Positions 22,240-34,856 of a stretch of 64,000 nt of DNA are shown one piece after another. Under the pieces are notes generated by a model. It was not told the origin of the DNA. It did no database searches and worked only from the letters and a program-made list of their open reading frames with translations. A program made the position numbers and the translations under genes. This DNA comes from Cyanoderma ruficeps (Eukaryota; Chordata; Aves; Passeriformes; Timaliidae), in the NCBI GenBank assembly GCA_008694505.1, contig VZDJ01007747.1, forward strand, positions 39,941,202-40,005,201. Direction: 5' to 3'. The first letter of the stretch is position 1. Every line of letters starts with the position of its first letter.

Positions 22240-23874
22240 ATGTCCGGCGGGCCGCGCCGCTCGGGCGCAGCGGAACCGGGCGGGCTGCGCAGGTGGGAGC
22301 GGCCGCGGGGGGACGGGGAACGGGGCGGGCAGCGCTCCGCTGGGCGAGCGGGGGTGCGGAGCTGCCTGTCCCGGGGCGGCTTCTGCTGGCTGTGCAGCCC
22401 GTGCTCCTCCGGCAAACAGCCCCTTCTCCTGCGGCCTCGCCCCCCGTGCACGGGCTCCTTCGGCCGCCTCTGTCGGTGGCGAGTGAGGGACCAGCAGCCC
22501 CGGGCAGACTGTGTGCGCTCGGCGAGACGCCCCAGCCCTGCTCGGGGCACTGGGACTTGGTATCAGGCTGGAGGGGGCGGGCAGTGCAAAGCAAATACTG
22601 GAGTGTTTCTGAAAGACAGAATTTTCGGTTATCATTTCCCCTTACGTTTTCAAACAGTGTCGTACTTACGGCATGTGTTGTAGTGTACCTAAGCTGGTTT
22701 ATTTTTTTTTTCTTTCAAGTCGTTAAAGCGAGTAATTGTTTAAGGTGGTTAGAGAAGGGGTTTATTGCCTTAGCGAAAACTGACCGGGTTTGGAAGCGAG
22801 CTTTTTTGCCTGGGTCTGTGATTCTGAGGAAGTTGTTTGTGCTGTGTGTTGTTGGTAACTTCGAGCCCTCTGGGAGCAGGAAACTCCCCAAGCCAGGCAG
22901 GATGGAGGAGGAAGGGAAAGAAAACACGGGTGGTTAACACGGTTAACACAGCAGTAAAATATCAAAAATCCTTCGCTTTCCCTTGTTGAGCGAAGGGCAG
23001 TGACCTGGCACGTTCAGAGCAGTGTGTTTGCTGTTCCCCACACGTGGAGAAACACGGTGTATTTACAGTGCAGAGGCTGCAGTACCAGGTCGTTCTTTCG
23101 GGCAGGTGTGGCAGTGGATCTGCAGGTGTGGTCCTTAACCCAGAAGCCAGGTCTGGTGTTACTACGATTGCTTTTTGTTTAGTAACCTGTCATTTAAGAT
23201 GTCAAAGCCGCCAGAACTGAGGAGGAGAATGTGGAGAACTCAACCCTTAAGCAATCCCTGGCTGACCCACCAGTTTGTTGTCAGCACTGTTCCTTGTCCC
23301 AGGCTTCCTTGTGAGAGCTCTGCAGCTGCGTCTGATCAAGAATTTCCTGTGTAAAAGTGTTTCTACATAAACATTTGACCTACTTCTCCTTAGCCATTGG
23401 GTTGAAGTGTAGTTACTGGGCTTGCCTTTTCTGTGAGTTTACTACTGGATGGGGCAGTAAATAAATGTAAAATAATGCACTGCTGACAGAGGATGATCTG
23501 TCGATGTTGGCACATGTCAATAAGTCCGTAGATGCTGCTGGTAGTCCTCAATTAGGTTTTTCTTCCCCACCATTTTGTTTGTGAAAAGAGTGTATTTTTG
23601 GTCATCTAAATATTAACTGTTTATTTGAAAATTTTGAGGTCTTAATTGCATTAGTCAAAGATATTTTCCCAGCAGTTGAACTGGCACCTTTGTTAAGTAT
23701 GTGTTGCCTGAATAAGTTGATAAAAAACACATATCTGTATGCCAAATCAGATTGACAATATTTGATTTTTATGGGCCATGTTCAGTGGCTACCAGTGATT
23801 GATTTCAGATGAAAATTCTTGTTTTCTAGTTCTGTGCAGCGTCCACGCTGCTGGCATCAAGAGCAGGAACGTAA
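22209..23874 (+). other. Overlapping upstream ORF on the SLBP2-like transcript
   Basis: An ATG at 22209, 31 bases before the proposed start and in another frame, has a similar Kozak context (G at -3). On the spliced message it reads 28 codons in exon 1 and 14 in exon 2, then stops at 23872-23874, overlapping the main frame. It matters only if transcription starts upstream of 22209. It could reduce translation of the main protein. Confidence 0.35.
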
Positions 23875-26800
23875 AAGCTGCAATGATTCCGATTCCGTGG
23901 TGGTTGAGGAATACAAATGTGGCCACTCAGAACGCTGGCTGGAGAGGTGAGGAGCAAGTGTCATTTTTTTTTGAATTTCCACTTTGCTGCACTCTTCTTT
24001 AGAAGTCCAGGAAAATCTTGGACATGTTTGAGTGTTTTTTTATAAACAGAGCTGGGAGATGATACCTGCATCACGCCTAAAGAAGACCATCCAGTTTGTT
24101 TCAATGGAATACGTGCCATAATATTAGCAAGTATTCAAATTGAAAGGGAGAAAGGTTAATGTACTGAAGCAGTAGTTTAAGCCCTTTGTTGCTGAAGTCT
24201 TCAATATTAGTCTAAAACTCCCAATGAAGCCATTTGCTGTTATTTTCATACTTTGCTTATGCATCTTTATGTGTAAATGTGGGCAGGCCATGTTTGTCTC
24301 TTCACAGTCCACTCAATATCTTCAGCTGTACTGCAGTTTTTAGTGAGCACCTTTTTTTTCCTATAGTCCATTACTAAGGACAGTTTGAGATGAGATAGAA
24401 TTTTATACTTGGGTAATTCTATAAATATTTTGCTTGGGTTTAGGATGTTCTAAAGACCCAAGGTCGAGGAAGTGATTGAGATTGGTATCTTACAGTCTGA
24501 TAGCAAGGGTGAAAAGTGAGTGCTGAGATATGTGCAGGAAGTTGAACAGAATGTAAGAGGAAATGTTTTACTAGGGGTAGATGAAAATATATTTTTATGT
24601 AAGTCATACATTTCTGAGTATTCCACTGTATAAAGGTGATTTTAATTTTCGATGGGATGTTTAATATTGCTTCATTAATGAATTAATCTTTTGAAGAGCT
24701 TAGGAAAGGCCTTGTATTCATGAGTGTTTTCTATGTCTTTGATACAGTTATAAAAAATGCTAGCAGTATGGCATGAATGTGAGACTTAAGTGGATGTGCC
24801 AGCAGTATTTTGTGTTTCTCTTTTGCTGAGTGGATATGTTGCTTTTCAGTGTGGAGTCTTTGTCCTGTGTTGAAATGACATTGTCAGCTTGGATGGTAAT
24901 TTCATCTGTTAATGTGAAACCATTTAGGGAAAGTGAGACTATCAACTAAATTGCTTCTGTATTACTTACATGACTTGTTAAATGTTGAGGTATTGAAATT
25001 GACAGAAGAGGGCAGGCTGAAGGTTAGAACTGAAATAGAGAAGGAACATGCCCATAGTTTACAGTTGTGGAGCTGGTTTTGTCCATTATTGATGTTTCTG
25101 TGCATTAAATGTGTTACAAGGAGCCAACATTCATGTTGAATTCCCATTATTTTCTAGCTGTACAACATCAGAACATTCTAGGCCACTTTCCAGTTACCCC
25201 AGCTGGGAAGGTAGAATCGAAGAAGGCAAAACAATGAGGACATCAAATAAAAAAATGACAAAGTAGGTATTGAACTATTACTGCTTATTGTTGCATTGGT
25301 TTTAGCAATAACCATCTGATGATCTGCGACTGCTTTACATGCATTAATGAAGATTTGAAACCACAGACAGGCTGTTTCATAGCAAGCTTGAAGGAAACCT
25401 TAAGGAGGGAGTAGCACTGAGTTTTATCTCAAAAGCTACTTGTGTGATTATTTGAGATTCAGATTTGATTAGCACAGCTTTCAGTTTTGTGAACTAGTGA
25501 GATAAGAGTTGTGCTCACTGCCTATCAGTAAGAATACAGGGCAGTTCTAGAATATGTGTTTATGCAACTTCTTGTAAAGCTATTAAGGTTCTTTTCAAAT
25601 CAATTTTTATTTTCAATTTCTGTTTCAAGCGACTCTGCTAATCCAGCTGAAAGGGAAACTGATGAAGTGGTCCTGAGGAGAAGACAAAAACAGATCAATT
25701 TTGGAAAGAATACCCTTGCTTATGACAGATACATTAAAGAAGTTCCTAAGTAAGTTGCACTGTGTTGCAGATTTTCAAATGAACTCTTACTTGTTCCTGG
25801 TGTGTGTGTGTAGAATAGCACACAGCCTTAATTCTCTTCAAACTCTTTCTGTGGTTTTTATTGCAGAGTGTGACATTTTATGATGTATGCTACCTCTGGA
25901 TAATTTAAGTCAGCTGTCCCAGCACTTTTCCCTCTCACCTTAGTGTTCACTCTCACCTTAGTGTCTGTGGGGTGGGGAAAGGAGAAGGCCTTGAAGCTGT
26001 GCAAGCACTGTTCAGTAATGCCCAAAATTCAGTGTGTTTATCAGCACTGTTTTAGCAATTAAAGCAAAACACAGCACTACAGGGACTGCTGTGGAGGAAG
26101 GTAACTCCATCCATTTAGTACAATATTAAATAAAAGAAGCTGCACTTGACTCAGGAAGAGTAAAGTAGAAGGAGCTGGAGGTTAAGATAATATTGAATCA
26201 GTATGAGTTATGCTTCTATTTCATCTTTGTTCATGGCCAGTAGGGATCTGCTTTTGGCAGCTGTCAGAGTGCTGCACTGGATGAGCCTCCAGTCTGAATC
26301 AGCACATTATGATTAGTTGTTTCTTTTGTGATTTTTTTTTATAATGTCTTATACATATTTCAGTTAAGTGTTTGAAAACATGAACATTTTTTTATTAGTC
26401 CGCTGATGCTCGTGTGACTGGACTTATGATTCTTTTTAGGAAAAAACTCCTTATGTTCTGAAATAATAGATGTTACTGTGCATTTACAGGAACCAGCGAA
26501 TTCCAGGAGTTCACCCTAGAACTCCCAACAAGTTTAAGAAGTACAGCCGTAGGTCCTGGGACCAGCAGATCAGGCTCTGGAAGATAGCACTGCATGCCTG
26601 GGATCCTCCTGCTGAAGAAACCTGGGATCTGCAGCCCGTGTATGTTGTATGGGTGAATTAAGTCAGGGCTTAAGGAATTTTAATCAGGGCTTTGTCGATC
26701 CTTTAGAGCATTCCTGACTGGGATAAAAAAATATCAGACTCAAAAATGGGAGTCTTCTTGAATGTGTTGTTTTCCATTTGAATTCTATTAGTCTTCAAGG

Positions 26801-29746
26801 TATTCCAGTTATTTAGTCTAAGTTAATCTGCAATCAGGTGTTATGGGGAGAAAGGCATTTGGTGTGCCTGCAGTAGCACGTTCCTTTCTCTTTTGTGTTT
26901 ACAAAAGGTGGGCACAAGGTAACATTACTTTCCTGGAAAGTGAGAGACATAAGCAGAAATTTGGCAAATACTGTTCCTTGATTTCGATAACTTTCCATCT
27001 TTCCTTTTCCTGATGGCAGTGGAACCACATGTCTCCTACAGTGACAGTATGTTAGAGGATTTGAGATGTTTAAGAAGATGAGAGAGAGATTTCTGTGCTC
27101 TCTGCAGGATGGTGGCAGCTGTGTTCAAGAAGGAAATATTTTTATTTTTTCACAACTTTGTGTTTCTGTAACAAGGCTAGCTCTGCTACTTAATGCCACC
27201 TTATACTTTACAAGATTTGGACTAGTAAATAAGGAGGAGAAGGGTGAATGGAATTCTCTTAGCTGTGTTACTGCACTGTGTAAATAGTTTTACCTGTGTT
27301 GTAATTAATGTGTGGTAGAAGTTGAAGTTTTTACACCATTTGGGTGTCATATGAGATGAACTGTTAATTATTACAGCAGCTGAACTGTTTTCTGTTTGGA
27401 GCAGTAAGCCAGATGGGTAGGTTTTTAAAGCTTTTTTTATTCCCTCCTGTGTTTAGTAGTACAGAACCTTCAGGTAGTTCCCAGGAACAGTTCTGCAAAG
27501 ATGAGGATGTTTCTGGTTCCTTTGTGTTTGACGAAAAGCAGAAGAGAAATGAGTGTGAAGATGAATGCAGGCAGGCTGCCTACACACCTGAGAGGTATGA
27601 GAGAGAACTTCTGTGCTTAAGTTAGGGAAATAATTCAGTACATGTCAGTGCTGTCATGTTTTTGTAGGAGATGTTTACTGTGGAAGGGCAGTTAATACTC
27701 AGCTTTGAAGTTTACACTTCTGCTGTTGAACGTAATCCATCAGTGGTATAGAGCATTGAATACAGAAAAATTATCAGCATTGCAGAATTACGTGATTTAA
27801 CAGAAGGAAATGCAGTGTTTTTTCAGATTCTGAGTTTATACAGCCGAGTACTGAGGTTTCTTTAACCATCACTGGAATATTCTGAAAGTAGGGGAGCTTT
27901 TTCAGAAGCAGGAGTCCCCATCCTTAATGGTATTGTGCCTTTCTGCAGAACAGGAGGGACACTGACTGTAACATGCACTTCCCTGTTTATTGAAATATCC
28001 TGTCCTGGGGGGCTGTGTGTGGAGCTCAAAATGCTTTTGCTTTCAAAATGTGAGCGATTTGCTCAGTGCTCCTCTGTGTGACTCCTCTGTGTGACTGAAG
28101 AAAGCATATACCATTAATTAGCAGAACACTGATAAACATTTAAACACATATAAAAAATGTTACATGTGTAAAATCTGTTTTTGTAGTTCCTGTTCTCCCG
28201 ATTCTTCTCCAGTATGGAAACGCAGAAAAAGAAACAATTCTGAGTCCTCCGTGATTTCAGAGAGCAAAAACTGTTATCTGCAGATGTACCACACACTGGA
28301 AAGGTATGAAATGATTCTCCATTTGGGAATTCATTGATACTATGAACTGACTTTTGGAATGTGACTGGTATTTCCCCCTCCCTTTGTTAATAGTTTTAAT
28401 TTTATCTAAACGTACGCAATTTAATGAGGGAGAGAAATCATGTCAGAATAATTGTGCTGTCTGATAGCAAATATTTACAGTGTTCCATTGCAAAGTGTCA
28501 GAAGACCCAGCACATGTTTTATTTTGTGTGTAAATTTAGGCAACACTAAGGATTTTGGCAGTTTAGTAGACATTTCACAGTAACCTTAGTAAAAATGTTT
28601 ATACAGGTCTTGTTTCTTCTTTCTACTTAGTCCCCTTTCGGAAAAATTAAGAGGAACTGTGTTACCACAGTGCACAGATTCAGACATTTTTGTTTTCTTT
28701 CCAGCCTTACTGACTCAGGACGTAAGGAGGCTTTTTCAAAGTGCTCAGAGTGGGAAGCCTTTAGTGAAAAAGATGAAGTAATGACAGTAGAACAAAGTAT
28801 AGAAGTAACAAGGTAAATACCCCAGTGATCATGTTGTTATTTCTATTTATTGCTTATGCTGTAAAGGTGGCCTTTTCTTTTCTTTTTTAATCTTTTCCTT
28901 CACTGGTTACCACTACTTTTTTTTGCCTTCTTAAATTTCCTCCTGCACGTGGTATGTTTGGTTGTTATTTCTGTTCTTTGAGTTTACGTGGCTTTTTCTA
29001 GTCTGACTCTTCATCTGTTGCTTTCTGCTGCCTCTGCCATCCCAGGTAATGCTGGAAAATTATGAGCCCCTTTCACACTCTGTTTTGTGGAAAGAATTTT
29101 AAGTTTGCCTCTCACTTTCTCAGCCTAGGAGCTGGAAGCTTCCTCTCTGTCTCCCTCGAGATTGAAGTTGTTTTGTAGGGATAACAATGGTAGTTGTTTG
29201 TTTTTATGCAGTGACCCGATTTCAGCCAGCTGTTCTTCAGGGTGGAACAATCCAAAAGAGAAGAAATCCAGCTTCTTTCTGCCTGACAGCAAGACTTGCA
29301 GAGATGCAGACTGCAGGCTGGAGAGGTATCAAATGCAGCCCATTAATTGGGGTTTGAGGGGTATTTTTGCATATTATTTTAGAAGTTTAGTTGCTTTCTT
29401 GCTGTAATTCAATCCAAGCATTTATTACAAACATTTAACTTTTAATTTTTATTTAGCTTTTTTTTACTATTTGTCTTAGGGATATGTTGATCAGTATTTA
29501 TATGTTGTGTGGTAAAATTGTATCCTTATGTTTTCATGTTATAGTCTGTGTTAATGTAAATGGATTGTAGCTGTGTTTAGTATTTAAAAGTTACCATGGT
29601 AAAGCCACTTTGGTTTTTGGTGGGTTTTTTTTATTTGTAGGCTTAAACTTTGTAGCAGTTTATTGGAAGGACATCAGTCAGAATACCCTGACAGAGGATG
29701 GGAAAGTGCAAATGCTGAAGATACAATATTGAGGAAAAAAATCTAA
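22240..29746 (+). CDS. SLBP2-like histone hairpin-binding protein with reiterated tail exons
   Basis: A second SLBP-family gene, so probably a binder of the histone mRNA 3' stem-loop. Proposed exons: 22240-22292, 23830-23946, 25158-25262, 25630-25749, 26490-26639, 27457-27594, 28187-28303, 28705-28812, 29212-29325 and 29641-29746, all phase-compatible, 375 residues. Residues 102-172 form the RNA-binding domain, with [20 protein letters not shown] and [18 protein letters not shown]; the only notable core change is Phe116 for Tyr. The degron of SLBP exon 3 (SFTTPEGP) reads SCTTSEHS here, and no exon equivalent to SLBP exon 4 was found. After the RNA-binding exons come exons resembling SLBP exons 2 and 3 again. 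An alternative ends the gene by reading past the donor at 27595 to a stop at 27623-27625 (237 residues), leaving the later exons as duplicate debris. Residues 1-181 are well supported; the tail is tentative. It resembles fish and frog oocyte SLBP2 only by inference. Confidence 0.75.
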
Positions 29747-29754
29747 ATATCAAG
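27457..29754 (+). repeat. Reiterated exon 2-like and exon 3-like modules
   Basis: Exon 2-like modules: 27457-27594 (138 bases, weakest), 28187-28303 (117) and 29212-29325 (114); the gene's own exon 2 is 117. Exon 3-like modules: 28705-28812 (108) and 29641-29754 (114); the gene's own exon 3 is 105. All are phase 2 at both ends and, like exons 2 and 3 of canonical SLBP, end in AG before GT. Exon 2-like pieces share [14 protein letters not shown] basic/serine sequence and an L-E-S ending. Exon 3-like pieces keep the tryptophan of the SLBP DWxxxVEEDE motif: [14 protein letters not shown] and [11 protein letters not shown]. The final module has TAA at 29744-29746, three codons short of its end, yet its donor (GTGAGT) is intact. 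Confidence 0.65.
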
Positions 29755-30494
29755 GTGAGTTTGTGCTGACTACTTACTTGATCTGTTTCAGTAGCCCATC
29801 CACAGTATCATGCTACAGAATCCAAGTGATCAGGCAGATCAGTTTCTCTTGTATTTTATTAGTGTTTTATCCCATCCTCTTGCACTTAATACAGCACTTT
29901 AATTAAAAGATCTAATGCTTCAGACTTATTAAATTGAAATTGTTATCTGTCAGCCAGAAAATGTGTCTTTCAATCTCTCAAATGAATAGTGACAATTTTT
30001 TAAAGTATTTCGGTAGCACCTTTTCTGCCTCTTAATATTTTTGTGGTGAAATCACAACGTGGCATTTGCAGCAGTAGATTTTAGTGAAAATTTTCTTTTG
30101 GATTGTAGATTCCATAAGATGGGTGGTAATCTGGATCAAATAGATTTTATTAGCAGTCTTTTGTGTAATTAGATTGTCTTTGATCTACATTTGATGCAGG
30201 CTTTGAAACATGGACTAGGGTATAACTGTCTGTTAAACAGTGACCTTTGAATATTTTGCCTTATAAAACTCATTAAGAATATGACCAAATTAGTTTTACA
30301 CTTAGATTTTGGATTACAGCAATGTGAGGAAAAGGCAGCTAGAGCTTTTAAAAAATTATGCTGGTGGCATTTTTCTTTTGACTTTATTGATTTTTAATGT
30401 AAGTTCTCTGAGCATGAGTAAGATTTAACATGCATTCACTTTCCTGAAGTGCTAATTCAATATTTGAAAATATCTAGTCTCTCTTTGTATATAG

Positions 30495-30645
30495 AAGTAT
30501 TGAAGAAAGAATTTCTCCTGTGACAGAAAAAGACTTGAAGAATAGGGATGTAGTCTGTGATCAGCAGATCAAGTCTTGGAAAACTGGTGCTGTCATGTAG
30601 GATCTGCACTGAAAGAGGAAGAGATTTACAGTCAGCATACGAGCA
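30495..30645 (+). pseudogene. Decayed copy of SLBP exon 6 (RNA-binding domain)
   Basis: After a TATATAG acceptor, the sequence aligns along its length with the RNA-binding exon at 26490-26639. The clearest part reads V-V-C-D-Q-Q-I-K-S-W-K, against [12 protein letters not shown] in the intact exon, followed by GGATCTGCA and a GAAAGAGGAAGAGATTTACAG end matching GAAGAAACCTGGGATCTGCAG. Two in-frame stops (TAG, TGA) follow the WK. The TPNK and RNA-contacting residues before DQQI are lost. It has no coding function as read. Confidence 0.7.
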
Positions 30646-33600
30646 ATCAACATTAAGTGAAATTATTCAGGTAAAAGAAGCATCTGTGTCACAGTTAAGA
30701 GCCTTTCTGGTTTCCACATAGTTGATATTTAGCTTTTTTTGCAGTGGTCTTTGTTGTAAATAAGGCTGTATTAGGGAGTGTAGATATTCAGTGGGTTTGT
30801 AATCACTTGTTCTAATAGAAAACAAAGCTCTGTTAGATGTAGAATGTACAAAGTGAATTAAATACCTTCTCTGTGGAGCAACACATTGGTTTTCTGGGAT
30901 GGAAAGATCAGTATTTAGAGCAACATTGCCTTTAACCTTGACTTTTAGGTGTGATGAGCTCTAACTCTCAAGTGTCAGGAACTTTATCTGTGGAAGTTTA
31001 ATCTTGCTTGAAAACCAGATAGTGGTCTTACATGATAGAATTCCCACTACCTTACTTGTTGCTAAAAGAAAATTTCTGTCTTAAACAGGAATAAATGTGA
31101 ATGTCTGGCTGCTTTCTAGGGAAAAACCTGAGTCAATAGAATACTTAAGATATGGCAGAAAATTGTTATTAGAATTAACATAAAAGTCTGTTTTATGAAT
31201 TAATAAGGACATTTAGATGAAAATTATGCAAGGGGTTGGGAAGAATATGCTCAGCTGCTTCCTTTTCTCTTTGACAGATACTTTAGGAATGTGGAGTATC
31301 TAGTACTGAATTTCTTTCAGTAATTTATGTTCTCAAAATGTCCATACTAGCTATAACACTTTCTTTAGTAGGGACATTATGGGTTTGTCCTTTGTACTGT
31401 GCTACAAGCTCACAGCATGCAGTGAGTGCTCTCTTCCTTTCACTGCTACTGTAACATTACAGCTTAAAAGAGGAAATTCTTTTTGTTGTTAATGCCTGGA
31501 TATAGCACATTTATAAATTGCTGTTACCTGCTTTTTTTTGTTTAGGTTTCTCCAGATCTTTATAAGGATAGATTGTTTTCTGCAAGCTGTGCCTCAAGAT
31601 TTCATGAAGCCTGTGCTGCCATGACAATGGATGTTCCTTAAAGCTTTTGTGAGGACATTTCTGCTGTGCCTGCCTTGGCAGGTGACACGTGCATTATATT
31701 TCAAAGGCTGCTTCAGGTGATGGATCCTGCCATTCCCTCTGGAGATCTTGTTCCTCAGAGTGTGCTGATGTTTCACCAGTGAGTTGGTCCAGGGTCGAGT
31801 CAGACTGAAAAATGCAACCCTCCAACCAAGGAACCCCCTCTGCTCCCCTGGACCAGAACTGGACATCCAACCCCAAGAACTGCTTCAAAAGAATGTAGAT
31901 ACTTTCAGCCTTCCTCCAGTCATTAAAGACAAGCTGTTCATAACTTTTGGATTGGGTGATCACCCATTTGGCCTATTTATTGTTCTCTGACATGTATTAA
32001 ACTGGTATTTGCCTAAGCCAGGTGAGAGAAGAGAAAGGTGGATGGTTTATCAAAATCAGATTTTTTTTTTGAAGGGGCTGAGTGACTGTTAGAACAGCAG
32101 CACACCTTAAATACCTGGATTTTGCTTTTGTGTTTGTTGCAGCCAAGGTGCCACTCTACAGTTAAAGAGTAGGAGAGGATGCATTCAGTGCCTGTTGTTC
32201 CTACAACTGTTGGGGATGAATGGCAGTATTTGCAGGTGTGGAGCTGCTCTTGTCCAGGTTAAGGGTTGTGATGGTGTTGGGATAGGCTCTCCTTTTACTC
32301 TGCTAGCACTGTGTGCAGAAGTTTGAAGTGAGAGCTGTGGCTACAGTGGTTTAGACTAAATTAATGTGCCAGTTACAAGAATTTGACAGTCTTTGTGTGG
32401 CATGTACTGGGATACCAGTGTCTGCTAGAGCTGGGAGTTGTCTCTCTGCAGGAGTTTGGTTTTGCTTTCCCTTGCTGTGGGGCTGGCAGTCCCCAGGGCC
32501 AAGAGCCCATTGTGCTGCTGACTGGGAGAAAGCTGCTTCCCCAGAAACTACTCTCACTCCCAAAATGTTATTTCCAGACATGCTCAGGCATTTTGCCCAA
32601 CACAAGGGTGTATCAGTCACACACCACAGAGCACGGTGCGTGTGTGTACAAGGGACACATCTGTACAGCACTTTTCTAAGAGGTAATATTTAGAACCTTG
32701 TTCCAGTGTGCATGTTTCCTTGTGATTTATGATGATTGTAAATAAGGGAATGTGTTACATTTTTGGCAATTTGCCTTTATGCAGAAGAATTAAAGACTTT
32801 AACTTTAAAAATCCTTGTTTGTCTGCTTTTGTAGTTGTGTTGTCAGTTTGATTATAGAAGGAATATGTGGGTTCAGTACTCCTTTCTTGTTTGTTTTGTG
32901 GTGTTTTGTTTGGTTTGAGTAGTGATTCTGGATTTTTAGCCCTTGCTAAAAGGGGAAAGGAGGAATCTTCAGAGATTAAGATTAGATTCTTGAAGGCAGT
33001 TTACAATTCTGGTTTTGTCCAGCCCCTCAGTTTGTTTAGGGCATTGTAACTTAGTGGAAGGGAGCAGCTGAAGTCCCAGCACCCATTCTGCCATGGAAAG
33101 GTGTCCTGCTGGAGAAGATGAAACTGCTAGGTGAGAGTAATAGGCTGTTGAGAAATACTTAAACTCATTTTAAGTATTTTATGAGTATTAAGAGCCCTTA
33201 AGCTTTTGCCTGTGATGGACAGGGCCTGCAGTGGATTTAGGGACGCATCTATAGGATTTGCAATTCAGCAGGCCTTAAAAGATCTTTATATTTCTTTATT
33301 GAAGATATTAGACTAGACATAGCATAACCAATCTGCCTGTGGCAGTTAAATTTTGGGCAGATTTATTCCCTAATCCAGATTCTGTGTGCATGAACAAGCT
33401 ATGGTAGCACAAGGGAAGGAATAATACAGCAGATGAAGTTTGAGGTCTGCTAAAGTCATTTCATGCAGTGCTGCCACTGGATGTAGAATCATCCTGTGTT
33501 CTAATTAGTAACCTCATTACTAATTACAGAGCAGTAAAAACTGGAATGCAGCCTGTTCATGCACTTGTTTACCTATCCAAGGCTGTCTGACACAGTTTAC

Positions 33601-34856
33601 AACTGAGGTAAGCAAAGCAGAAGTCTGGCACTCCGCCCCCAGATTTTCCTTTAATTTTACCCAACTTAATTAAATCTCCTCTGCATAAATCTGTGCTCAG
33701 TTTGTAATTAAGACAAAGTATACCCTGAACTTCAGCAGACAGGTTTCAGTTTCTCCCTAGAAGTGACAAGTATCTTCTGTTGGCATGCTTTCCACTGGGA
33801 TAATCTCCTTATACGTGGTGCATTATCTGTGCTTGTGGAAACCATCTTTTCACTGGCAGTTCTGAAAGGCCACGGGTTGTGTGTATTTTGTTTTGTTTGT
33901 AAAACTCCTTTGAGGTCACAGCTGAGGCTATCTTCTCCCCTTAAATTCCCACCGTGGTGTGAAACTGCTTTTCTGAAGGATTTTTGTTGCTGATGAGGAC
34001 AGAAAGATGCAGTGCAGCTGTCATCTCTGAGCTGTGTCCCAGCAGATAGTTCTGCTGGATAAACTGAATTTAGTTTGTAGATAGTGTTGTGCTAAGAGTA
34101 CTGTACAGCTTCCAGGCTGTAGCTGTCCTCTGTCTGCCTTGCATGGGTGTGTTCAGGTAAACATGCTGTTTTAGCTTATGCCGGAGCCAGGCTGAAGGGA
34201 GGGGAGTTTGTTTGTGCATGTTTTGAACCTCTGCTGTACTTCAAGCATGACCTTGGTTCAAGAACACAGTTCTGTTTTTCCACAGTAGTGTGTGGGAAAG
34301 GAGAGGTGCCAGCAGAGCAGACTTCTCTGCAGGAATGTGGATGTTCATGCAGGTGCCACACAAAAAAAAAGTGAATTTGTACAAAATTTAGTACAGTAAG
34401 GCCAGGCAACGGGAATGGAATATTCAAAGTAAATCTCTTCATGCATAGCAAGGCTGAAATGTATCTTTATAAAAAAAAATCAAAACCAAACACCACCTGT
34501 TATTGTGTGCTCAGAAAGTTTCTCCAAAACCATTGCTGCACTTCAATAGTTGCTTTTGTGTTTTAAGCTCTTATAAACAAGGTGAGTCAAATTGTAATAA
34601 TAAAAAATAAAATTCATTTTCGCGTTACAGCAAGTACGGAAACAAATAAAAACCACAGCCACGATAAAGATCAGTTCAATCAAATGGGGGTGAAATGTGA
34701 GACAGGCCTCTATCACACTTCGTCTCCCTTCGCCCAAATCCTACCACTAAAGGTCCAGTTTTTATACTTTTTATTTTCCTTGGGCCAGGGTTTTCTTTTG
34801 TCCAGTTGTTCGGGTATTGGTATTCATCGGCCCCCTTTTGGGATTCTGATTTTTCC

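Noticed and set aside
22019..22594. Long open frames on both strands in the CpG island at 22 kb
   Set aside because: Several overlapping frames on both strands are open only because of high GC content. Only the 53 coding bases from 22240 fit the splice phase of SLBP exon 1.
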